Positions 1-7,882 of a stretch of 24,680 nt of DNA are shown here, one piece after another. Source of the stretch: Sva-07 sp031430875 (GTDB taxonomy: Bacteria; Actinomycetota; Acidimicrobiia; Acidimicrobiales; Ilumatobacteraceae); contig JANPCI010000072.1 in the NCBI GenBank assembly GCA_031430875.1, positions 1-24,680 on the forward strand. The letters run 5' to 3'. The position numbers and the translations under genes are program-made. Position 1 is the stretch's first letter; each line of letters starts with the position of its first letter. The notes below the pieces were generated by a model, which did no database searches, was not told where the DNA came from, and saw only the letters and a program-made list of their open reading frames with translations.

Positions 1-1
1 C

Positions 2-322
2 ATCACGGACTCGTTGACCACGGCTGCCGCAGGCGGTCTGGTGTTGCAGGCGAGCCGTGTCGACGGCCTCATCGATGCCGACATCGCACCACGCCGCTCG
101 TATCAGGATGCCTCGACGAGCGACATGCTCGCCGACTGGCAATGGCTGTCGCTGCTGTTGAACCGCATCAACCACGCCATGGGTCGCAGCGACTTTTATC
201 CGTTCACGCTCACCGAGCCGGTACGCATCAAGCTCGATTTCGTGCATCGGGTGGTGCAGGACGTCGCCAACCGCAACGCCGGCAAGCCGGTACTCGCCTG
301 CAAGCCGAGCGCGCATTCGTAG
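2..322 (+). CDS. Zinc-binding metallopeptidase-like protein (DUF2248 type), C-terminal part
   Basis: The reading frame is open from the first bases of the window, so the 5' end of the gene lies outside; about 106 codons and the TAG stop are present. The visible segment resembles the C-terminus of the putative zinc-binding peptidase family (DUF2248/Peptidase_Mx). That family has a stretch of the type D-W-x-x-L-x-x-x-L-N-x-x-N-x-x-M-G-x-x-D-x-Y-P-F followed by K-L-x-F-V-H. Here the equivalents are DWQWLSLLLNRINHAMG, SDFYPF and KLDFVHRVV. An upstream DSLTTAAAGG segment fits the DTLETAAAFG-like segment of the family. The zinc-ribbon and peptidase active-site regions are not in the window, so activity cannot be judged. 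The family assignment rests on recall of the C-terminal signature. No partner genes are visible. Confidence 0.7.
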   Translation: MTDSLTTAAAGGLVLQASRVDGLIDADIAPRRSYQDASTSDMLADWQWLSLLLNRINHAMGRSDFYPFTLTEPVRIKLDFVHRVVQDVANRNAGKPVLACKPSAHS

Positions 323-1050
323 CGACGAGCCACCTGAGCGGCGTCCCGAAGGGGCAGCTTGCGGTTCGGCGTTGGCAACCACTCACACGACCCGGCTACT
401 AAGGCACGCGGACCACGAGTGCGCCGGGCCGCACCCGAACGTTCAGTCCACTACAGGGCGGCACAACGTTGCCGTCGTTCTGGCATCTGCGGACGTGGCC
501 GGTCGCGATCTCGATCAGATCTCCGGCCAGAGCGGTCCGCGAAAGTGCAGTGCGCTGCTTGGGCCGCGATGCGGCGCCTCCTCACCGTGTTCGCCCGGAT
601 TGCCGAGCGCGCGATATGCGTGGTCGACGATGCGCAGTGTGCCAACGATGGGTGCGCTATCGAGGGTGGTCGACGCCGTCTTTCCGATCGATTACTCCTC
701 GTTGCAGCACGGTCGAACGCATCCGTGGAAAGCGTCTGCAGCCAGCTAGCCGAGATAGTGGTCATCCGTCCTAGACAACCACTGGCTCGATGGTTGTGTC
801 GCGTCCTCGCCAGCTCCTGGTCGGGCGTCTTCAGACCTCATGAGTCGACCCGGGTGGCCGGTGCCGATGCCACCTTCCGATGCTGTCAGCTGCTGGTTGC
901 CGAGCACCCTGCCAGAAGCGAACGACATTGGCGAAGTCGGCTATCGACGAACGCAACACAGGCCACAGGTGGCGGCTCCGGTAGACAGCCCGTTCGTTCC
1001 TCAAGCCCGAGTATGGGGTTATGCCGTCGGCATTGGCGCCGTCTGCCCGC
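323..1050. other. Non-coding or decayed stretch without a recognisable gene
   Basis: Several open frames cross these 728 bases on both strands, but their translations are rich in Arg, Ser and Pro, look like shadow frames, and match no family I recognise. None has a convincing ribosome binding site. Two small structures are visible. One is an inverted repeat with 7-bp arms (ACAACCA at 775-781, TGGTTGT at 791-797). The other is a near-perfect palindrome, ATGCCGTCGGCAT, at 1021-1033, 18 nt beyond the stop codon of the leucyl aminopeptidase gene, where it could contribute to transcription termination. The stretch may be decayed coding DNA, but no parent gene can be named. Confidence 0.5.
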
Positions 1051-2535
1051 TCAGACCGTTCGGTGGAATTGTTCGAGGGTCTCGATGAGCAGGCGTGCAC
1101 CGAAGCCACTCATGCCGCGGGTCTTCCATCCGCTCGGGCTCACCGTTGCTGCCACGCCGGCGATGTCGATGTGGACCCACGGCACGCCCTTGGCAAAGTG
1201 GGCGAGGAACTCCGCTGCGGTCGAGGCTCCCGCATTCATTCCTCCGAGGTTCTTCATGTCGGCGACGTCGGAGTCAAGTTCGGCTCGGTAGTTCGCGCCC
1301 ATCGGCAGTTGCCACACCGGCTCGCCGGTGGCTTCACCGGCAGCTCGAACCAACTCGACCAAGGCCTGGTCGGTGCCCATCACCCCGGCGATGTCAGTCC
1401 CCAATGCCCGAAGGCATGCACCAGTCAGCGTCGCGATGTCGATAATCGCGTCCGGTTCGATCTCGGTGCCCATGACGATGGCGTCGGCCATCACCAGGCG
1501 ACCTTCGGCGTCGGTGTTAAGTACCTCGACGGTCGTTCCGTCGCGGTGAGTGATGACATCGCCCATCTTCATCGCGGTGCCCGACGGCATGTTGTCGGTG
1601 CACATGAGGTGGGCAGTCACCTTCGTCGGGACCTGCAGATCCTTCAGTACGAGCATTGCTGCGAACACCGCGCCTGCACCTGACATGTCGTTCTTCATCA
1701 TCGCGTGAACCACATCACCGGGTTTGATGGCGAGGCCACCGGAGTCGTAGGTCAGGCCCTTGCCGACGACGACGACGTGCCGCCCGCTCGCAACGGTTGC
1801 GTCAGGTGTGTAGGTGAGCGTGATGAGGCGAGGCTCCTCGTCGCTGCCGCCGTTCACGGCGATGATGCCTCCGCAACGTTCGGCGAGGAGCCAGTCTCGA
1901 TCGTGGACCTCAACCTCCAGGCCGAACGACGACGCGACCCGCTCGGCGATGTTGGCCCAACGTACCGCTGTGAGATGTGCCGGAGGGGTGTTCGACAGAT
2001 CCCGTGCCACAGCGGTCGCGAGCGCCTTGAGGTGCCCACGCCGAGCGCCCGCAGCAACCGCATCCGACGATGACACGAGGGTGATGGCGCTGACTTGAGT
2101 GCGGGCCGGTTGGGCGCGCAGCGCATCCCAGGAGTACCGCGCGAGGATGATCCCCTCGACCAATCCCTGGGCAACAACGGCGTCGACGTCGCCGAGATCG
2201 ATCGCGATCGAGGTCGCGTCGGGAACTGCGTTAGCGATCGCCGCGCCAACATTTCGGGCCGAGCCGAGATCGAGTGCATCGCCACCGGTACCGGCGATGA
2301 CGGTCACTGAGGGGCCCGCGACCACGTGCGTCGAGCCCGCCGTCGAGTCGAATCCGGCCGAACGTAGAGCTTCGCCTTCGAAACCGGTCGGTGCCGGATC
2401 CGCCGACCCCACCAGGAGCGCGATCACGTCCACGTCTTCAGGTGCTCGCGGTGTCGCGGCGACGACGATCGAACGAACAGTGGTCAACGCAGGCACCGGA
2501 TCGAATCCGTCTGCAACAGGGATGGCGCGGGTCAT
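1051..2535 (-). CDS. pepA: Leucyl aminopeptidase, M17 family
   Basis: This is a 494-residue cytosolic zinc/manganese aminopeptidase that removes N-terminal amino acids during peptide turnover. The C-terminal catalytic domain is complete. The GKGLTYDSGG segment gives metal ligands K259 and D264, K271 follows in the AIKP segment, D283 lies in KNDMSG, and NTDAEGR gives D342, E344 and R346. These match the known bovine enzyme residues (K250, D255, K262, D273, D332, E334, R336) with a constant offset of 9-10 positions. The N-terminal third is the variable macrodomain-like region typical of the family. I chose the ATG at 2535 because AGGAG sits 5 nt upstream on the minus strand and the protein then has the usual family length. 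The frame stays open further upstream but without family similarity. The gene is divergent from the MFS transporter gene, with 121 bp between their starts. Confidence 0.95.
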   Translation of the reverse strand: MTRAIPVADGFDPVPALTTVRSIVVAATPRAPEDVDVIALLVGSADPAPTGFEGEALRSAGFDSTAGSTHVVAGPSVTVIAGTGGDALDLGSARNVGAAIANAVPDATSIAIDLGDVDAVVAQGLVEGIILARYSWDALRAQPARTQVSAITLVSSSDAVAAGARRGHLKALATAVARDLSNTPPAHLTAVRWANIAERVASSFGLEVEVHDRDWLLAERCGGIIAVNGGSDEEPRLITLTYTPDATVASGRHVVVVGKGLTYDSGGLAIKPGDVVHAMMKNDMSGAGAVFAAMLVLKDLQVPTKVTAHLMCTDNMPSGTAMKMGDVITHRDGTTVEVLNTDAEGRLVMADAIVMGTEIEPDAIIDIATLTGACLRALGTDIAGVMGTDQALVELVRAAGEATGEPVWQLPMGANYRAELDSDVADMKNLGGMNAGASTAAEFLAHFAKGVPWVHIDIAGVAATVSPSGWKTRGMSGFGARLLIETLEQFHRTV

Positions 2536-2644
2536 GACAACTCCTGGGTCGGCTGCGCGGGTACGCGCGATGGGGGATGGGGGAACTTCCAACACCGAAC
2601 GATGTTGTGGGAGCCTTGGTAGGGCGCGGTCTTGCAGAGCGGAC

Positions 2645-2650
2645 CATACT
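2645..2650 (+). promoter_or_regulatory. Candidate -10 box (CATACT) for leaderless MFS gene
   Basis: CATACT matches four of six TATAAT positions and ends 6 nt before the ATG at 2657, so transcription would begin at or next to the start codon. No convincing -35 hexamer is seen at 16-19 bp. The call is supported by the same arrangement in front of several other genes in the window. Confidence 0.35.
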
Positions 2651-2656
2651 CCTGCG

Positions 2657-4315
2657 ATGAGCAGTACTGCATCGCCCGACACGGCATCGCCCAACGCAAT
2701 AGCCAAAGCGTCGTGGTTCCCACTTGCGATCGTGATGCTCTGCCAGATCCAGGTGTCGTTCAACGCGTTCAACGTCTCGATCGAGGGAATCGTGCAGGAC
2801 CTCGGCATTCCGGCAACATCGGTCGGGCTGGCACTGACCACCAGCACGTTCGCCATGGCCGGGTTCGTGCTGCTCGGTGCTCGTATCGGCGCCAAGATCG
2901 GGCCCCGCAAGGCACTCCATATCGGCATGATCGGACCGACCATCGCGGCCGTCACCATCGCCATCACCAACCAGGGCTGGATGCTGTTCGCCGCTCAGGC
3001 ACTCAACGGCGCAACCGTTGCGCTTGCAGCACCGGCCCTCACCGTGGTCATCGTTTCGAACTATCACGGCAAGCAGCAAGGTCAGGCGATCGGGTTCCTC
3101 GCCTCTGCGATCCCGCTCGCCCAAGTGGTGTCGTTGGTGCTGGCGGGCGCGCTGGCTTCGAGCGTCGGATGGCGTTGGTCGTTCGTGCTGCTGTCGGTCA
3201 TCGGCATTGTCAACCTTCTCCTCATCGGCCGCCTGGCCCCCATCGACCCCCATCCCGAGGTCGTGATCGACTGGCGCGGCGCCGCGCTGTCGTCCGTCGG
3301 CATCATCCTCGTGTCGGCGGCGTTCAGCTTCCTTAACGCCTGGGGCTTCTTCACGGCCAGAGACCAGGCGCCGTTCGACATCGCCGGCCTGTCACCGGTG
3401 CCGTTCTTGTTGATCGTTGGCGTCGTGCTCATCCAGGCGTTCTTCCGATCAACACGACGACGCATGGACGAGGGCAAGCCGGTGCTGTTCTCCCTTGACG
3501 TCTTGCGCTCGTCCCGCGAGCGTTCGATCATCGCCTGCATGGCGCTGATGCTGTTCATCGGGACCGCCACCAGCTTCCTCCTGCCGCTCTACATGCAGGT
3601 CGTTCAGGGGCTCAGCGGGTTCGAGACATCACTGTCGCTCGTGCCGTACACACTGTCGATCTTCGTGGCCAACACCCAGGTCTCCCGGCTGTACGACCGC
3701 TACAGCCCCGCCGCGATCACTCGCGTGTCGTTCGTCTTCGTCTTCCTGGCACTCACGTTGCTCGCATTCACGATCCGCAACGACTGGAGCCAGGTGTCGG
3801 TCGTGATCGGACTGGTCACGCTCGGCCTCGCGCAGGGATGCATCGTCGCCCTCGTGTTCAACAAACTCCTGATGTCGAACCCGAAGGAACTCGCCGGCGA
3901 CGTCGGAGCGTTCCGTGGGCTCACCCACAACATCTCCGGGTCGATCGGCATCGCACTCGGCACCGCCATCGCCGTGTCCCTACTCGGAGTGATCGTGGCG
4001 CAGAACGCGCTCTCCTCGCCGGCGTTCACCTCCGAACTCGTGGAGCAGGTCAACTTCGACAACACCCAGTTCGTCACCAGCGACCAACTCGTGACGATCC
4101 TCGAGGAGAAGGGCGCAAGTCCTGCCGAAGCAGACGCGGCCGTGGAGATCTACGAGGACGCACGCCTGCGAGCGCTGAGAACCACACTCATGTTCCTCGC
4201 CGCGCTGGCACTTCTCGCCCTCGTACCTGCCGGCAAGATGCCCGACTTCCGAGAACCGGACCTCACACCCGAGGACGAAGAGGGCCTCACGCTGGCCACC
4301 CCCCGAACCGACTGA
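2657..4315 (+). CDS. MFS drug/metabolite exporter, DHA2-like (about 14 TM)
   Basis: This 552-residue integral membrane protein of the major facilitator superfamily is probably a proton-coupled exporter of the EmrB/QacA (DHA2) type; its substrate cannot be read from the sequence. The N-terminal half has a motif A-like loop, GARIGAKIGPRK, after the second membrane segment. Hydrophobic segments run throughout, and there is an extra-membrane insert near residues 455-495 (NFDNTQF to VEIYEDA) before the last helix. The C-terminus is acidic. The ATG at 2657 is the first start that leaves a sensible N-terminus. The same frame is open back to 2099, but that part is antisense to pepA and should be ignored. 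No Shine-Dalgarno is visible; CATACT at 2645-2650 could be a -10 box for a leaderless transcript. It is the first gene of an apparent operon with the two transporter genes that follow. Confidence 0.9.
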   Translation: MSSTASPDTASPNAIAKASWFPLAIVMLCQIQVSFNAFNVSIEGIVQDLGIPATSVGLALTTSTFAMAGFVLLGARIGAKIGPRKALHIGMIGPTIAAVTIAITNQGWMLFAAQALNGATVALAAPALTVVIVSNYHGKQQGQAIGFLASAIPLAQVVSLVLAGALASSVGWRWSFVLLSVIGIVNLLLIGRLAPIDPHPEVVIDWRGAALSSVGIILVSAAFSFLNAWGFFTARDQAPFDIAGLSPVPFLLIVGVVLIQAFFRSTRRRMDEGKPVLFSLDVLRSSRERSIIACMALMLFIGTATSFLLPLYMQVVQGLSGFETSLSLVPYTLSIFVANTQVSRLYDRYSPAAITRVSFVFVFLALTLLAFTIRNDWSQVSVVIGLVTLGLAQGCIVALVFNKLLMSNPKELAGDVGAFRGLTHNISGSIGIALGTAIAVSLLGVIVAQNALSSPAFTSELVEQVNFDNTQFVTSDQLVTILEEKGASPAEADAAVEIYEDARLRALRTTLMFLAALALLALVPAGKMPDFREPDLTPEDEEGLTLATPRTD

Positions 4316-4347
4316 GATGTCGATGTCCACCGACCGATCGGTACGCC

Positions 4348-5283
4348 ATGGCAGCTGCTGACATCGCCGTCGAGCGACACGCGCTGCTGTGGTCGATGGC
4401 GATCACCTCGGTCCTGGGAGCGATCGGCCTGTTCTGGGGTGTCGTCAGCCAATCCCAGATGATCCTGCTCGATGGCGTGTACGCCGTACTCGGCCTGCTC
4501 ATCTCATGGCTGTTGTTGATGGCCTCCGGTCTCGCCCAGGCTGAGTCGAGTCACCGGTACCCCTACGGGCGGGAGTCGCTGACGCCACTTGTCATCGGCG
4601 TGCAGGGCTTCGTCCTACTTGCAACACTCGGCTACGCCGCATTCGATGCTTGCCTCACCATTCGCGACGGTGGTAGCCGGGTCGACGCGGGTTGGGCGAT
4701 CGTCTACAGCGTGTTCGCGACCGTCGGTTCGTTCGCGACATGGTTGTGGTTACGGGCGAGGGCCCTCGCCAACAACTCCGACCTCCTGACCGCGGAGTCG
4801 ACCGCGTGGCGTATCGGTGCGTTGCGTGGACTGGGGATGATCGCCGGATTCACCCTCATGGCGGTGATCGCGGAAACCTCCCTGGACGGCGCAGTGCCGT
4901 ACATCGACCCGATCATGGTGTTGATCACGTGCGCCGTGTTCATCGCGGCACCGATCAGGATGGTCCGGGTCACGATCATCGAACTCCTCGAGGGGGCTCC
5001 ATCGCAGGAGATCCAACAACCCGTGCTTGACGCCGTTGACGACGTGCGGGCACTCTTCGATCTCGACGCACCCACGGTCCTCATGAGCAAAGTCGGTCCG
5101 AAGCTGTACGTCGAGATCGACGCAATCGTCAATCCAGACGTAACAGTGGCGCAGCAACATCAGGTGCGCACGGCGCTCGCCGAACGCCTGGATTTGCTGC
5201 CGTACGACATTTGGATGACCGTCGAATTCGCTCCCCGTCGCACCAACTCGCAGGTTCGCCTCCTGCCGGGCGACGCAGAATAG
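4348..5283 (+). CDS. Cation diffusion facilitator family protein with altered metal site
   Basis: This 311-residue membrane protein has the cation-efflux (CDF) layout. About six membrane segments are followed by a cytosolic ferredoxin-like C-terminal domain (about residues 210-311). The loop RYPYGRESLTPL after the second helix and the YIDPIMVLI segment at the last helix are typical, and it appears closest to the COG3965 branch. The canonical transport site is poorly kept. D42 in LLDGVYAV is present, but the position four residues later is Ala, and the HxxxD of the fifth helix reads A-E-S-T-A-W-R-I-G without His or Asp. Transport of Zn, Mn or Fe is therefore not assured. The start at 4348 is the only in-frame ATG after the MFS stop, 32 bp downstream of it. 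The neighbours on both sides are transporters on the same strand, which suggests co-transcription. Confidence 0.8.
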   Translation: MAAADIAVERHALLWSMAITSVLGAIGLFWGVVSQSQMILLDGVYAVLGLLISWLLLMASGLAQAESSHRYPYGRESLTPLVIGVQGFVLLATLGYAAFDACLTIRDGGSRVDAGWAIVYSVFATVGSFATWLWLRARALANNSDLLTAESTAWRIGALRGLGMIAGFTLMAVIAETSLDGAVPYIDPIMVLITCAVFIAAPIRMVRVTIIELLEGAPSQEIQQPVLDAVDDVRALFDLDAPTVLMSKVGPKLYVEIDAIVNPDVTVAQQHQVRTALAERLDLLPYDIWMTVEFAPRRTNSQVRLLPGDAE

Positions 5284-5292
5284 GTTCGGACG

Positions 5293-6864
5293 ATGGCCGA
5301 CAGCACCATCACGTTCATCGTGCTCGGCGCGATTGTGGTGCTGTTCGTCACGAATCGTGTCCCGGTAGCGATCATCGCGGTCGGGACGTCATTGGCCTTG
5401 TGGGCGACCGGAGTCCTCGACCTCGATCAGGCCACCGCCGGGTTCGGCGACCCGACCGTGTTGTTCATCGCCGCGTTGTTCGTCGTGAGCGAATCGCTCG
5501 ACGCCACCGGAGTCACCACATGGGTCGGTCAACAACTGATCGACCGCGCCGGAACCGGGCGCACTCGGATCGTTGTGTACATGATGATCGCGTCGGGCCT
5601 CTTGACCGCACTCATCACCCCGAACGCGTCGGTCGCAGCGCTCGTGCCGGTGGTGGTGATCATTGCCGTGCGAGTCGGCCAGAATACGTCGCAGCTTCTG
5701 ATCCCACTCGCCTTTGCCGCCCACGCCGGCGCGCTGCTCGCACTCACCGGCAGCCCCGTCAGCGTCATCGTGTCGGAGGCCGCCGACGATGCCGGTATCG
5801 GCCAGTTCGGCTTCTTCGAGTTCGCGCTCACCGGCATTCCGCTGCTCATCGGCACCATCGTCATCGTCGTCGCGCTCGGACCCAAGTTGTTGCCGCAGCG
5901 CAACGCGGCGCGTATGCCAGCCGATCTCTCCGACCTCGAATCGACACTCACACATCACTACCGCATCGACGGTGAGGACTTCGACCGGTTGTTCACGCGA
6001 AAGTTCGGTGCCTCCGAAGTGATCGTCCCGCCGCGTTCACCGATGGTCGGCCAGCGCGTCTACCCCGGCATGCGCACCGACAGCGGTGACCTCGTCATCA
6101 TCGCCATCCTGCGCGACGAACGCAGGGTCGACGACCCGGCGGCACGCATCGCCGTGGGCGACACCCTGCTGGTTCGCGGAACTTGGCAAGCCTTGAGTAC
6201 GCAGATCGAAGCGGACGACGGCGTTCTGGTCGTCGACACACCAGACGTCGTCCGCCGCCAAGTCGTGCCGCTGGGGATCGGCGCAAAGGAGTCCATTGCG
6301 GTGCTCGCCGTGATGATTCTCCTCCTGGCGACCAACGCACTCCCACCGGCGGTGGCTGGTCTCGGAGCGGCCTGTGCCCTGATCCTGCTGCGGGTGCTGA
6401 CGGTCGATCAGGCCTACCGTGCGATCGGCTGGACGACCGTCATCCTCGTCGCCGGAATGATCCCGCTGTCGACGGCAATGCGTATCACCGGTGCCGCCGA
6501 CGATCTGGCGAACGCGCTCGTCGACGTCGTCGGCGATGCCGGCCCGTATCCGTTGCTCATCGGTGTCTTCTTGCTCACCGCGGTCCTCGGTCAGCTGATC
6601 AGCAACATGGCGACCGCTTTGATCATGATCCCCATCGCACTCTCCGCAGCTGCGGAGTTGGACGTCGCGGCAGCACCTGTCCTCATGACTCTCAACGTCG
6701 CCACCGCTGCCGCGTTGCTCACACCCGTCGCAACCCCTGCGAACCTCATGGTGATGGAGCCCGGCGGGTACCGGTTCAACGACTACTGGAAACTCGGCAT
6801 CGTCGTCATGGCCTGGTACTTCGTGATCGCCGTAATCCTCGTTCCCGTGATCTGGCAGCTCTAG
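5293..6864 (+). CDS. SLC13-type permease with internal RCK_C (TrkA-C) domain
   Basis: This 523-residue membrane protein belongs to the divalent anion:sodium symporter/ion transporter superfamily (SLC13, CitT-like). Two blocks of about five to six membrane segments (residues 5-200 and 335-520) flank a soluble insert. Each block carries a family-type Ser/Thr/Asn-rich loop, near ALITPNASVAALVPV in the first half and QLISNMATALIMIPI in the second. The insert includes an RCK_C-type regulatory module, recognisable by VGQRVYPGMRTDSGDLVIIAI and then AVGDTLLVRG. Many relatives have two RCK_C copies in this place; only one is seen here. The substrate is unknown; sulfate, phosphate, silicate or dicarboxylates have been assigned in relatives. 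The ATG at 5293 lies 9 bp after the CDF stop, so the gene is very likely translated from the same mRNA as the two upstream transporters. Confidence 0.88.
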   Translation: MADSTITFIVLGAIVVLFVTNRVPVAIIAVGTSLALWATGVLDLDQATAGFGDPTVLFIAALFVVSESLDATGVTTWVGQQLIDRAGTGRTRIVVYMMIASGLLTALITPNASVAALVPVVVIIAVRVGQNTSQLLIPLAFAAHAGALLALTGSPVSVIVSEAADDAGIGQFGFFEFALTGIPLLIGTIVIVVALGPKLLPQRNAARMPADLSDLESTLTHHYRIDGEDFDRLFTRKFGASEVIVPPRSPMVGQRVYPGMRTDSGDLVIIAILRDERRVDDPAARIAVGDTLLVRGTWQALSTQIEADDGVLVVDTPDVVRRQVVPLGIGAKESIAVLAVMILLLATNALPPAVAGLGAACALILLRVLTVDQAYRAIGWTTVILVAGMIPLSTAMRITGAADDLANALVDVVGDAGPYPLLIGVFLLTAVLGQLISNMATALIMIPIALSAAAELDVAAAPVLMTLNVATAAALLTPVATPANLMVMEPGGYRFNDYWKLGIVVMAWYFVIAVILVPVIWQL

Positions 6865-6891
6865 AAGTCAGCAAACCCAATAGTGAGCACT

Positions 6892-7686
6892 TCATCGTCC
6901 CATCCATGACGTTGCCGCGACGCCCACGGTTGCGACTGCAGTAACGACGAGCGCAACATGTTCGAACCATGGCCCGGTAATCACGTCCGCCGGCAGCAGC
7001 GGGACCACGACTGAACCCCACACCGCCACCGCCACGGTGTAACCGAGCACTGCCCGGGCCGCTATCCCAGGCGCATCGCTTCGATGCGGCATTCTCGCCC
7101 GCAGTAGCCACATCAACCCAAGCGCCACGAACGCGACCGAAACGATCAACAGGTCAACCCACACGCTCGAGGGCAGCCCGGCGAACCCGCATTCGGGGGC
7201 GTCGCTTGCAGCCGTCCGAAAACGCGCCAGGTCCAACGCGCTGCCGAACTGGAGCGCGAGGAGCACCGTCGGCGCGAGCACCGAGGTTGCGAGCACGATC
7301 ACCCGCTGTGCCGACCCGAACACGACTCGGTTGGCGCCATATGAACGAAGCACGGCGTGCAGGCCGAACAGCATCAAGACGGTGGCCAAGCCAAATGCGG
7401 AGCCGTACACCATCTGCTCGTGGGCGGCCACACCGAGCACGGAGCCGCCACCAGTCCGCCCCGCGAGCACGGCGAAGGTGAAGGCGAGAACGAGGAGCGA
7501 GAAGAACGCACAGGTGAAGACCACGACGGCTTCGCCGGTCTGCGACTCATCGTGATCAGCAGCGTCATGGTCGAGCGGAAGCAGGATTGACAACAGCGCG
7601 AAGCCAGCCAGCAGCCCAGCGATTGCTGAATACCAACCCGCCGACGCAGCTATGTCGAAGTCGAGGGAAGACAACCGGCAGTCCAT
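6892..7686 (-). CDS. Predicted 7-TM membrane protein of unknown function
   Basis: I do not recognise the family of this 264-residue protein. It has about seven hydrophobic segments, among them GWYSAIAGLLAGFALLSILL near the N-terminus, VVVFTCAFFSLLVLAFTFAV, VYGSAFGLATVLMLFGLHAV, VIVLATSVLAPTVLLALQFG, VWVDLLIVSVAFVALGLMWLL and two more before the C-terminus. Hydrophilic loops contain an acidic and His-rich patch, LDHDAADHDESQTGE, and a few Cys residues. I chose the ATG at 7686 because the codons before it are Arg/Cys-rich and lack similarity to a signal or helix. The 3' end converges on the SLC13 gene with 27 bp between, and its 5' end is divergent from the baeRF gene. No ribosome binding site stands out. 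It could be a true orphan membrane protein; its function is unknown. Confidence 0.65.
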   Translation of the reverse strand: MDCRLSSLDFDIAASAGWYSAIAGLLAGFALLSILLPLDHDAADHDESQTGEAVVVFTCAFFSLLVLAFTFAVLAGRTGGGSVLGVAAHEQMVYGSAFGLATVLMLFGLHAVLRSYGANRVVFGSAQRVIVLATSVLAPTVLLALQFGSALDLARFRTAASDAPECGFAGLPSSVWVDLLIVSVAFVALGLMWLLRARMPHRSDAPGIAARAVLGYTVAVAVWGSVVVPLLPADVITGPWFEHVALVVTAVATVGVAATSWMGR

Positions 7687-7882
7687 GGCCACGTCAGCCT
7701 GACACACGGCGTTCCGCGCCCCCGGCAACGAAGTCAACGTTCGGTGGCCACAAGCTGTCGAACACCGGCTGGACAACCGTCGGGAGCCGATGCGCGACGA
7801 CGGATTGGTGACCGTTCAGGCGTTGCGAATCCGGTACGGGCAGGTAGACAACGAAGTCCAACTCCCAGTCACAGTAGGACTC

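Noticed and set aside
359..1291. Long open frame of 310 codons on the plus strand
   Set aside because: Its 3' part is antisense to the catalytic domain of pepA, the translation is Arg/Ser-rich with no family resemblance, and no ribosome site is present.
2099..2656. N-terminal extension of the MFS frame
   Set aside because: It is antisense to pepA and not membrane-like; the transporter begins at 2657.
2536..2970. N-terminal extension of the leucyl aminopeptidase frame
   Set aside because: It is antisense to the MFS gene; the AGGAG site before 2535 and family length set the start.
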